Origin: Chlorobiota bacterium
GTDB lineage: Bacteria; Bacteroidota; Ignavibacteria; OLB7
Direction: 5' to 3'
DNA length: 64,000 nt
Assembly: GCA_016700335.1 (NCBI GenBank)
Contig: CP065014.1
Location: 62,001 to 126,000 of the forward strand
Made by a program: the position numbers and the translations under genes. How positions within the stretch are numbered: the stretch's first letter is position 1; each line of letters opens with the position of its first letter. Below, piece by piece: positions 56,833-64,000 of the stretch. Below the pieces are notes generated by a model. The model ran no database searches. It was not told where the DNA came from and saw nothing but the letters and a program-made list of their open reading frames with translations.

Positions 56833-58134
56833 TTATTTTATTAAAAACTTTTCTTTACTGATTATTTGAGTTTTCCCAACAATCCCTACCTGAAAATTAT
56901 TGGCATATTTAGAATAAGCTCTAACAACATCAGCCTTAGTTACAGAATTTATTAAATTGAAGGAGAATGCATATTTCCAATCTCCAAACGATCTTTGTGC
57001 AGAATAAATTGTATTTGCAACAGAAGAATTTGTCATTTGGCTCATAAAAAAGCTAGTTGAATAAACATTCTTGGAATAAGAAAACTCAGTTTCATCAAAA
57101 TTACCATTCTTCAAATTATTAAGTTCTGTTTTCATTACAGAAATTGATGAGTCAGGATTGATTGTACTAACGCTCATAGTTCCAATTAATTTACCTAGTG
57201 CAATTTGAACACCAGCTCCGGGTGCATAAGATAAGTTGCGTTTTGTACGAACTTCTCTGAATAAAACTTCACGGAAATAATTTGATCCAACTCTTAATGC
57301 CCAAGCATCTTTATCAGTTATATCAGGTCCAACAAACATACATTGTATATAAGTTGTAGGTAATGGTTTGTCAACCATCTCAACTTTTGAATCATTAGGA
57401 AATTGAATTGGTAATACATTTGATCCTTTATAGCTACCTAATTGCATTGAAGAAAATCCTTTAATTTTTAATTCAATATCTGTTATAGTAACATTTCCAA
57501 CTATTACAACAATTAATCTTGATCTTTCAGAAATCATTTTGTAATAGTTGCTCATTTCACTTATTGTACAGGCTCTAACATCTTTTTCATAAGATCGCTT
57601 TGATAGTATAAGATGATTTAGTTTTATTAGACTATCTGCAATCAAATTTGCTAAAGGTTCAGGACGAGACCAACGTGAGTTTACATTGTTAATTCTACGT
57701 TTAAGTATATTTGAAAACTCTACTGAATCAAAGTTAGGATTTAAGATTAATGAAGAAAATAAATCCCATGAGTTGTCAAAATGTTGTTTTGTACAGTTCA
57801 TAGTAAAAGTAACCCCTCTTTGCCCACCATCGCCTCTAATCGAAGTAGATGTTTTGGATAAAAAACTTCTTAACTGATCTTTTGGAAATTTATTAGATCC
57901 ACTTTCAGTAATAAGTTCACTTACGAATGATGAAATCTCTGGGTTGTTATTTAATCCATCTATCATGCCACCTTCAAAACCAGCTATAACAGAAATTAAT
58001 GGACTCTTAGAGGTTTTAACAATAACCTTAATTCCATTGGAATTAAATTCAGAAACATCACTAGGTGGTTGTGAAAATATATTTACTTGTAAGGAAATTG
58101 TTAGTACTATAAAAATTAAAATTCTATTTTTCAT
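56833..58134 (-). CDS. M16-family peptidase, inactive subunit
   Basis: The 433-residue protein is a signal-peptide-bearing (MKNRILIFIVLTISLQVNIFS) member of the M16 (insulinase/pitrilysin) family. It has the normal fold, e.g. SPLISVIAGFEGG and the LNPNFDSVEFSNIL region, and the C-terminal R/Y pattern RTKRNLSYAPGAG, but the zinc motif HxxEH is absent: the place where it should stand reads ISSFVSELI. In bacteria such proteins pair with an active partner to form a heterodimer. The gene just upstream (58198-59601) encodes one, with 63 bp between them. It is expected in the periplasm or outer membrane. Confidence 0.88.
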   Translation of the reverse strand: MKNRILIFIVLTISLQVNIFSQPPSDVSEFNSNGIKVIVKTSKSPLISVIAGFEGGMIDGLNNNPEISSFVSELITESGSNKFPKDQLRSFLSKTSTSIRGDGGQRGVTFTMNCTKQHFDNSWDLFSSLILNPNFDSVEFSNILKRRINNVNSRWSRPEPLANLIADSLIKLNHLILSKRSYEKDVRACTISEMSNYYKMISERSRLIVVIVGNVTITDIELKIKGFSSMQLGSYKGSNVLPIQFPNDSKVEMVDKPLPTTYIQCMFVGPDITDKDAWALRVGSNYFREVLFREVRTKRNLSYAPGAGVQIALGKLIGTMSVSTINPDSSISVMKTELNNLKNGNFDETEFSYSKNVYSTSFFMSQMTNSSVANTIYSAQRSFGDWKYAFSFNLINSVTKADVVRAYSKYANNFQVGIVGKTQIISKEKFLIK

Positions 58135-58197
58135 GTATGTTATTGAAATTATTAAATTAGGTTGAATAAAAAAATTGAAAATCTAATTTGTAGATTA

Positions 58198-59601
58198 TTA
58201 CCATTTTAGCAAATTATCATTGGCATTAATTTTCAATGATTCCTCTTTATCACTACCAATTCCTAAAACGAATGGTTTATTTAAAAGGTATTTTTTTATA
58301 TAATTGTTTATATCTATTTCATTAATTGTTAATGAATTTTTATCAAATTCATCATAATATTTTAAGGATGCTTTGCTCCAAATTCTAGCAGTAGTATTGA
58401 TATTGAATGACTGTGGATTATCTTGTTCGAAATATTTTCCATCTGAGATAATTTGTTTTGCAGTTGCTATTTCTTCTGTTGTAAAATAGCCTTTTTCAGA
58501 CATCTCTTTAATTTCTTTTTTTATCAATTCAATTACTTTATTAACGTTATCAACTGGAATTGTTAAGTAACAACCCAATGATGAAACATTCATTGAAGAT
58601 CCAAATCCAAATCCTCCAGTAGTAACTAACCCACTATCAATAAATTTTTTATAGAATTTAGAAGTTCCTTGTCCTAAAATAGTTCCAATAATTTCAGCAG
58701 TATAATCATCTTTACCATCTTTAATAACAGAATGACCTCTAAAAAGCATTCTGACTAATACGTCAGGTACTTTAGCTTCTCTTTGTATTAATTGTGAAAC
58801 TAGAGGAGGAAAAACAGGGGGAGAATAAGTAGGGAAAGGGTTTTCACCTTTTTGCCAATCACCTAAGAATTTTTTAGCTAATGATTGAACATCTTTATGT
58901 TTAACATCTCCAGATATTATAAGGGCTGAATTATTAGGTATGTAAAATTTTTTTTGAATTTGTTTCATCTTTTCTACAGTGGCACTATTAATTACTGGGC
59001 GCTGACCAAGTGGTTGTTTCCTGCATACAAAAGGATTCCACATAGCAGAATCTAAAGCATATCTTAAAGAAAAAGTAGGCTCAGCTTCATTACGATCGAA
59101 TTCACCAAGAACAACTGGGCGTTCACGTGCAAGTTCATCTTCTTTAAACATTGGAGAACGTATTGCATTCGCCATAAATTCAACACCTTCCACTAAATTT
59201 TTGGAAGGAAGAGTAAAAAAATAAACAACGACTTCATCTGAAGTATAACCATTAAAAACAATACCCAATTGATGCAACCTATTCATGTAAACTTCTTGAG
59301 ATGGCAATACAGCATTGGCTTTAAAGAACATATGTTCGTATAAATGTGATAAACCAGCGAATTCTTCTGGCTCTGTAAACGAACCATTTCTAACAGCAAT
59401 CGAAATTGTTACAAGTGGAACATTATTGTTTTCAATAGTAATAACATCTAATCCATTAGATAATTTATCAGTTTGAAATGGAGAATTGTAGTTTGAAGAT
59501 AATTTTTTAGATGCTGATTTACTTTGAGCATGAATAAAAATATTTAAATTCGAGTAAAAAATTAAAGTAACAAATAAAACTAAATTAAATTTGATTTTCA
59601 T
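58198..59601 (-). CDS. M16-family zinc peptidase, active subunit
   Basis: The 467-residue protein has a signal peptide (ending IHAQ at about residue 26), the zinc-binding and catalytic HLYEH motif (His86, Glu89, His90), the nearby RNGSFTEPEEFAGLSHL segment and a third ligand Glu further on (region RERPVVLGEFDRNEAE). The C-terminal half has the family segments KFYIPNNSALIISGDV and LGQGTSKFYKKF. This is a periplasmic-type oligopeptidase or processing protease. It should work with the inactive M16 protein encoded directly downstream. Confidence 0.92.
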   Translation of the reverse strand: MKIKFNLVLFVTLIFYSNLNIFIHAQSKSASKKLSSNYNSPFQTDKLSNGLDVITIENNNVPLVTISIAVRNGSFTEPEEFAGLSHLYEHMFFKANAVLPSQEVYMNRLHQLGIVFNGYTSDEVVVYFFTLPSKNLVEGVEFMANAIRSPMFKEDELARERPVVLGEFDRNEAEPTFSLRYALDSAMWNPFVCRKQPLGQRPVINSATVEKMKQIQKKFYIPNNSALIISGDVKHKDVQSLAKKFLGDWQKGENPFPTYSPPVFPPLVSQLIQREAKVPDVLVRMLFRGHSVIKDGKDDYTAEIIGTILGQGTSKFYKKFIDSGLVTTGGFGFGSSMNVSSLGCYLTIPVDNVNKVIELIKKEIKEMSEKGYFTTEEIATAKQIISDGKYFEQDNPQSFNINTTARIWSKASLKYYDEFDKNSLTINEIDINNYIKKYLLNKPFVLGIGSDKEESLKINANDNLLKW

Positions 59602-59689
59602 TATTAAACAGTATTAAGTAAGTAAAATATTGTAAAAAAATATTGTAGAAGTGACTTCCTGAAAATTTATGGAATTAATGTTTAAACTA

Positions 59690-61132
59690 TTAATTAATAA
59701 CAACTTTAAGGTCTTTCGAAATATTATCAATTGTATGTTGAACCCTGATTTCATTCTTTTTCTGAGATTCAATAGAAGTTAGAGCATGCATAACAGTTGT
59801 ATGGTCTCGTCCGCCGAAATGATTGCCAATTGTTTTAAGTGAAGAATTAGTTAAATCACGAATCAAAAACATAGCAATCTGTCTTGCAAAAACAACTTCT
59901 TGTTTTCTTGTTTGTCCTGTTAGTAAATTCATTGATATACCCAAGTTCTTACATACAGCATTTTGAACATCTTCAATAGTTACATTTTGGTTATGAATTG
60001 AATTAATTCCTTGAACAACTTCACGAGCTAAGTCCATAGTTAAAATTCTGTTTTGGAGAGAACATTCTGCTAAAAGCCTTATCAATGTTCCCTCTAATTC
60101 TCTTACAGAGCTAGTAACATTTTGAGCAACCATATAAAGAATATCAGCATTAATTTGATGCCCTTCATCTAAACTAATTTTATTTAAAATAGCTACTCTG
60201 GTTTCTAAATCTGGAGATTGAATATCTACTGTTAATCCCCATTGAAATCTGCTTGTTAATCTTTCATCTACTCCTTTTAATTGTTTTGGAGGTACATCGC
60301 TAGTTAAAACTATTTGTTTGTTAAATTGATGTAGAGTATTAAAAAGATGGAAGAAATTATCTTGTGTTTTTTCTTTACCAGATAAAAATTGAATGTCATC
60401 AACAATTAAAACATCTGTAGATCTATAATGAGAGGCAAACTCTTGTGTTTTGTTGTATTGAATAGAATTAATAAAATCAATTCCAAATTTCTCAGAGCTA
60501 ATATAAATTATTTTTTTTCCGGTATTGTTTTGTAAAATTTCACGTCCAATGGCTTGCGCAATATGGGTTTTGCCAAGCCCAACACCACCATAAATAACAA
60601 GAGGATTGAATCTTGTACCTCCAGGATTATCTGCAACAGCTTTAGCACTTGCATATGCTAATTCATTATTACTACCACGGACGAAATTATCGAATGTGTA
60701 TCTAGGGTTTAACATACCCTCAACTTCACTAGCAGTTTGTAAAGGAGCAATTAACTCAAATGTAGGACTAGGATTAAAATTGCTTTTTAACTCCTTATCT
60801 TCTTTTTGAAAAATTTTATTATTATTAGTTGGTGCTTTTACAGATCGTTCGGAAGCTGGTTGAGAATTATTTTCTTCAATAAAATATCTTAATGAGCCTG
60901 TAACTCCTAATACATCAATAATAGCTTTACGTATTATACTATAAAAGTGCTCTTCTATCCATTCATAAAAGAATTGATTAGGAACTTGAACAGTTAGGTT
61001 AACTTCTTGCAATTCTAACGGTTGAATTGGTTCAAACCATGTTTTAAAAGATTGATATGGAACTTTTTCTCTTATCATTTCAAGACAGCGTGACCAAGCC
61101 TCTATAGCTTCTGTTTGTTTTAGCTCAATCAT
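59690..61132 (-). CDS. dnaA: Chromosomal replication initiator DnaA
   Basis: DnaA binds origin boxes and melts the chromosome origin. The 480-residue protein has the N-terminal helicase-loading domain (AWSRCLEMIREKVPYQSFKTWFEPI), a flexible Asn/Pro-rich linker (about residues 85-130), the AAA+ domain with Walker A GGVGLGKT (182-189) and Walker B VLIVDDIQF, and the C-terminal DNA-binding domain with GGRDHTTVMHAL. Length and domains are complete. The next upstream gene (61580) is divergent, leaving a 447 bp AT-rich spacer. A -7-like TATATTTG box lies at 61233-61240 on the minus strand. Confidence 0.98.
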   Translation of the reverse strand: MIELKQTEAIEAWSRCLEMIREKVPYQSFKTWFEPIQPLELQEVNLTVQVPNQFFYEWIEEHFYSIIRKAIIDVLGVTGSLRYFIEENNSQPASERSVKAPTNNNKIFQKEDKELKSNFNPSPTFELIAPLQTASEVEGMLNPRYTFDNFVRGSNNELAYASAKAVADNPGGTRFNPLVIYGGVGLGKTHIAQAIGREILQNNTGKKIIYISSEKFGIDFINSIQYNKTQEFASHYRSTDVLIVDDIQFLSGKEKTQDNFFHLFNTLHQFNKQIVLTSDVPPKQLKGVDERLTSRFQWGLTVDIQSPDLETRVAILNKISLDEGHQINADILYMVAQNVTSSVRELEGTLIRLLAECSLQNRILTMDLAREVVQGINSIHNQNVTIEDVQNAVCKNLGISMNLLTGQTRKQEVVFARQIAMFLIRDLTNSSLKTIGNHFGGRDHTTVMHALTSIESQKKNEIRVQHTIDNISKDLKVVIN

Positions 61133-61579
61133 GCTGATTAAAAATAAAAATAGTGGAAATAATTATGAAACTAAATTGGGGCATTTGTGTAATTTTTGTT
61201 TTTGCCCAAATCTTAATTATGCGAACTTAATACAAATATATTTTCTTTACAATTGTTTCTCAGTTCCACGCAAAAAAAAATTAAATTCATTAGAAATATA
61301 TTGGATTTTATATTATTAAGACTTTAAAATAATTAAATATTGAATGAAAAAAATGTTTAGTTATTTAAATATGAAAAGTTTTATTAAAAAATCTTTAATT
61401 GCAATAAATTAAAAAAAGCCTTATTGTTGCAAATCTCTTTTACTTTAAAAATTTAAATTCTAATTGATAGGAGTTAATTTTTTAAACATAATCTCTCAAA
61501 ATCAAACTTATAATATACTTATTGGTTAAAAGGATTTTTAAATAAATCTTTAAATCTTATTTGTATTAAATAAAAACAA
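61133..61579. other. 447 bp AT-rich intergenic region upstream of dnaA
   Basis: No gene is seen. A short inverted repeat TTGGGGCA/TTGCCCAA spans 61176-61209 and a -7-like box lies at 61233-61240. I looked for the canonical DnaA box TTATNCACA on both strands and found none, although an origin next to dnaA is common. There are several T-rich tracts, as throughout this genome. Confidence 0.6.
61233..61240 (-). promoter_or_regulatory. Candidate -7 box (TATATTTG) of dnaA
   Basis: On the minus strand TATATTTG is an exact match to TAnnTTTG, about 100 bp before the dnaA start. The upstream TTG at the usual distance is not present. Confidence 0.35.
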
Positions 61580-62425
61580 ATGAAAAAAAGTTATTCTCTC
61601 TACTTATCATTATGTGTTATAGTTGCTTATTTGTTTCTAACATCATCAACTGATAACGAAGCAAAACCTGAAGATTCATCAGTAGTAAATGAACTTCAAA
61701 CAAAAGCAATAGAGTTAAAAGGTTCAATATTTAAGTTGATACAAAGAAGCAATAGCTTCACTTCAGATTCACCACTTCCAATTGCAAGTGAAACTTCTAT
61801 TGAAATTAACAAAAGGATTAATGAAATAACATCTACGTTAAAAAATGATTTTCCTGGTAATGATCAAGTTTCTATAGCGCAATTTTTGTCAAAACAACTT
61901 TGGGTGATTAATGAAATTTCATTACTCTCAAATAAAAGAATATCTATTTCTAAATCAATACCAAATTTATTACCAAGAGAAGGAAAGCTCACATCACTAT
62001 TTGGGTATAGAATTCATCCAATTAGTAAGAGAGTTAAAAAGCATGATGGAATTGATATATCTGTTCCTCAAGGTTCAAATATTATTGCACCAAATAGCGG
62101 TGTAGTTGTTTTTGCAGGTAGAAAAGGTGGTTATGGAAATGTTGTAATTATTGATCATGGTTATGGATATCAAACGTTATATGGTCATACTTGTAAAATG
62201 TTAGTAAAAGAAGGTGATGAAGTTACAGCTGGTCAAGTTATCGCTTTAGTTGGCTCTACAGGTGCCTCAACAGGTCCTCATTTGCATTACGAAGTGCATG
62301 TTGATGGTAAAAAAGTTGATCCTCAAATGTTCATTCCTAAGAATTCTTTTCATGAATTTTCTGCAGATGTATTACCATTATTAGCGGTATCTCCAATAGA
62401 ATCTTTAGATAAAAAAGTTAATTAA
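61580..62425 (+). CDS. M23-family peptidoglycan metallopeptidase
   Basis: The 281-residue protein has an N-terminal signal-anchor (MKKSYSLYLSLCVIVAYLFL) and a helical linker (about residues 30-125), followed by an M23 zinc peptidase domain with His155 and Asp159 (HDGID), the YGHT His at 203, and HLH (234-236). The FGYRIHPI start is also typical. Such enzymes cut peptidoglycan cross-links or stem peptides, with roles in cell growth or division. The helical linker resembles a coiled-coil, as in NlpD/EnvC-like activators. It ends in a good terminator. Confidence 0.93.
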   Translation: MKKSYSLYLSLCVIVAYLFLTSSTDNEAKPEDSSVVNELQTKAIELKGSIFKLIQRSNSFTSDSPLPIASETSIEINKRINEITSTLKNDFPGNDQVSIAQFLSKQLWVINEISLLSNKRISISKSIPNLLPREGKLTSLFGYRIHPISKRVKKHDGIDISVPQGSNIIAPNSGVVVFAGRKGGYGNVVIIDHGYGYQTLYGHTCKMLVKEGDEVTAGQVIALVGSTGASTGPHLHYEVHVDGKKVDPQMFIPKNSFHEFSADVLPLLAVSPIESLDKKVN

Positions 62426-62441
62426 TTAATTTGAATATATT

Positions 62442-62483
62442 TTAAAGCCACATCCTAATAGTTAAGGTTGTGGCTTTAGTTTT
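62442..62483 (+). terminator. Terminator of the M23 peptidase gene
   Basis: Arms TAAAGCCAC...GTGGCTTTA (with one mismatch further in, ATCC/GGTT) form a stem of about 12 pairs, followed by GTTTTTATATTT. It begins 16 bp past the stop codon. Confidence 0.83.
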
Positions 62484-62570
62484 TATATTTAGAATCATTT
62501 AATTGAATTTTGTAGTTAATTTTAAATTACTTTTCCATCAAAATTACATCAACAATTGTTCATAATCTAA

Positions 62571-64000
62571 ATGTCTAAAATTAAAATATCCAGAGCATTA
62601 ATAAGTGTTTATGATAAAACTGGAATTATTGAATTTGCTTCAGAACTAAGTAAAACAGGAATTGAGATAATCTCAACTGGTGGCACTGCAAAAGCTTTAA
62701 GAGAATCAGGTTTGACAGTAACAGATGTAAGTGATGTTACTGGTTTCCCAGAAATGATGGATGGAAGAGTAAAAACACTTCACCCTAAAATCCATGGTGG
62801 AATTTTAGGAAGACTAGATAATGAAGAAGATATCTGCATTATGAAGCTTCATGGCATAGTATCAATCGATATTGTAATTATAAATTTGTATCCATTTCAA
62901 AAGACCGTTTTAAGTGGTGCCTTACATGAAGAAATTATAGAGCAAATTGATATTGGTGGTCCAGCAATGATAAGAAGTAGTGCTAAGAATTATAATTTTA
63001 CTGCAATTGTTACAAATCCGCATCAATATTATGAAGTATTAAGTGAGCTAAGTTCAAATAATAATACTATAAATAATAGGCTACGTTTAAAATTAGCATC
63101 AGATGCTTTTTTATTAACTTCTGAGTATGATAATTCAATATCGAATTATTTTTCAAACTATATAAATTATAATAAAAAAAATAATTTTCCCGATAAGCTA
63201 AACTTAAATTATTTAATAGATCAGAACTTGAGATATGGTGAGAACCCACATCAAGGAGCAGCTTTGTATGGCGGATTCACTAAAATCTTTAATCAAATAC
63301 ATGGTAAAGAGTTATCATACAATAATATTGTAGATATTGATTCAGTAGCAAGATTAGTCCTTGAATTTGATAATCCAACTTGTGCAATTGTAAAACATAC
63401 AAATCCATGTGGAGTTGCTAGCGCAGGTAATTTAAAAGATGCATATAAAATGGCATTTGATACAGATGTATTATCTCCATTTGGAGGTATTATTGCAGTA
63501 AATAGAAAACTTGATTTAGAGGCAGCTTTAGAAATGAACACCATTTTTAGTGAAGTAATTATTGCCCCAGAGTTTGATGATGATGCGATTAATTTGTTGA
63601 AAAAAAAGAAAGATAGAAGACTAATTATTGTAGATTACAAATTGTTGAAAAGTGAGTTAGTAGTTGAATACAAATCAGTATCAGGTGGAATGTTAGTACA
63701 AAATTATGATTCAGATATATTTGATAAAGACTCAATGAAAGTAGTCACTAAAAGAGAACCGACGCCTGAAGAATGGGAATCTATGATGTTCGCCTGGAAA
63801 ATTTCAAAACATGTAAAATCCAATGCAATTGTTTATGCGAAAAATAATCGTACTTTAGGTATTGGAGCAGGACAAATGTCAAGAGTTGATTCTGTTATAA
63901 CAGCAACTCGTAAGTCGAAGGTTGCTGGGCTTGATTTAAATGGATCAGCTGTTGCTTCAGAAGCCTTTTTCCCATTTGCTGATGGATTACTTGAAGCTAT
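62571..64000 (+). CDS. purH: Bifunctional AICAR formyltransferase/IMP cyclohydrolase PurH (partial)
   Basis: PurH performs the last two steps of IMP synthesis: formylation of AICAR and ring closure. The ATG is at 62571 (MSKIKISRALISVYDKTG), after an intergenic terminator; the gene runs off the right edge with about 476 of the expected 510 residues. The N-terminal cyclohydrolase domain has STGGTAKALRESG and MMDGRVKTLHPKIHGGILG; the formyltransferase domain has KHTNPCGVA with the catalytic Lys-His and SPFGGIIAVN. A late conserved block RTLGIGAGQMSRVDS is also seen. It is the only purine gene in the window. Confidence 0.97.
   Translation, partial: MSKIKISRALISVYDKTGIIEFASELSKTGIEIISTGGTAKALRESGLTVTDVSDVTGFPEMMDGRVKTLHPKIHGGILGRLDNEEDICIMKLHGIVSIDIVIINLYPFQKTVLSGALHEEIIEQIDIGGPAMIRSSAKNYNFTAIVTNPHQYYEVLSELSSNNNTINNRLRLKLASDAFLLTSEYDNSISNYFSNYINYNKKNNFPDKLNLNYLIDQNLRYGENPHQGAALYGGFTKIFNQIHGKELSYNNIVDIDSVARLVLEFDNPTCAIVKHTNPCGVASAGNLKDAYKMAFDTDVLSPFGGIIAVNRKLDLEAALEMNTIFSEVIIAPEFDDDAINLLKKKKDRRLIIVDYKLLKSELVVEYKSVSGGMLVQNYDSDIFDKDSMKVVTKREPTPEEWESMMFAWKISKHVKSNAIVYAKNNRTLGIGAGQMSRVDSVITATRKSKVAGLDLNGSAVASEAFFPFADGLLEA

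Noticed and set aside
1..64000. CRISPR arrays, insertion sequences or prophage
   Set aside because: No direct repeat array, transposase or phage structural gene was found; the repeats seen are protein-domain repeats.

Overview
The window is AT-rich chromosomal DNA from a Gram-negative bacterium with a type IX secretion system (T9SS), most likely Bacteroidota or a neighbour such as the Kapabacteria/Ignavibacteria/Chlorobi side of that superphylum. Four things point there. There is a PorU-like C25 sortase and at least six secreted proteins with C-terminal T9SS-type sorting domains. Two promoters (for the HU gene and a tRNA-Arg) match the Bacteroidota consensus TTTG-N20-TAnnTTTG exactly. Several genes start with TTG or GTG. 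SecA, DnaA, GlmS and PurH are of normal bacterial type. I see no insertion sequence, prophage or CRISPR array; this looks like core chromosome with a large surface-protein block.

Layout. 1-8.2 kb: the end of a nuo (complex I) operon (nuoH 3' end, nuoI), a Tat-exported sulfite-oxidase-like molybdoenzyme, a secreted unknown, rsmA with a PAP2 membrane phosphatase and a Tag-type DNA glycosylase, then on the minus strand two small membrane proteins (DUF5362-like) ahead of thiG, and an ECF sigma factor. 8.4-18.3 kb (minus): acyl-CoA dehydrogenase, the giant PorU-like sortase and SecA, so the inner-membrane export motor and the T9SS signal peptidase/sortase are neighbours. 18.8-28.3 kb (plus): a 1580-residue leaderless protein of unknown function, then a 1496-residue secreted protein with DUF11-like domains, five cysteine-rich repeats and a T9SS tail. 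28.5-36.7 kb: malic enzyme (MaeB), a DegT-type aminotransferase, a fatty-acid desaturase, TadA, tRNA-Asp, HU, PdxB and two tandem paralogous lipoproteins. 36.9-52.6 kb: tRNA-Arg, a membrane-anchored TPR protein and a run of five T9SS cargo proteins, including a giant beta-helix protein of about 2400 residues and three proteins with cohesin-like domains, one also dockerin-like. 52.6-64 kb: a small exported protein that apparently starts at ATT, glmS, lnt, an inactive/active pair of M16 peptidases, dnaA, an M23 peptidase and the 5' part of purH.

How the genes fit together. SecA and the signal peptides take cargo to the periplasm. The C-terminal domains route it through the T9SS, and PorU would remove those domains and attach the proteins to the surface. 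Lnt, GlmS and the M23 peptidase serve envelope lipoprotein and peptidoglycan metabolism. The most unusual items are the long G tracts inside the porU-like gene (one directly after the catalytic His), the unknown 1580-residue protein with its Cys-repeat neighbour, the cohesin/dockerin-like surface cluster with its shared ELPPLPP-FD motif, and a gene whose signal peptide can only be read from an ATT start.
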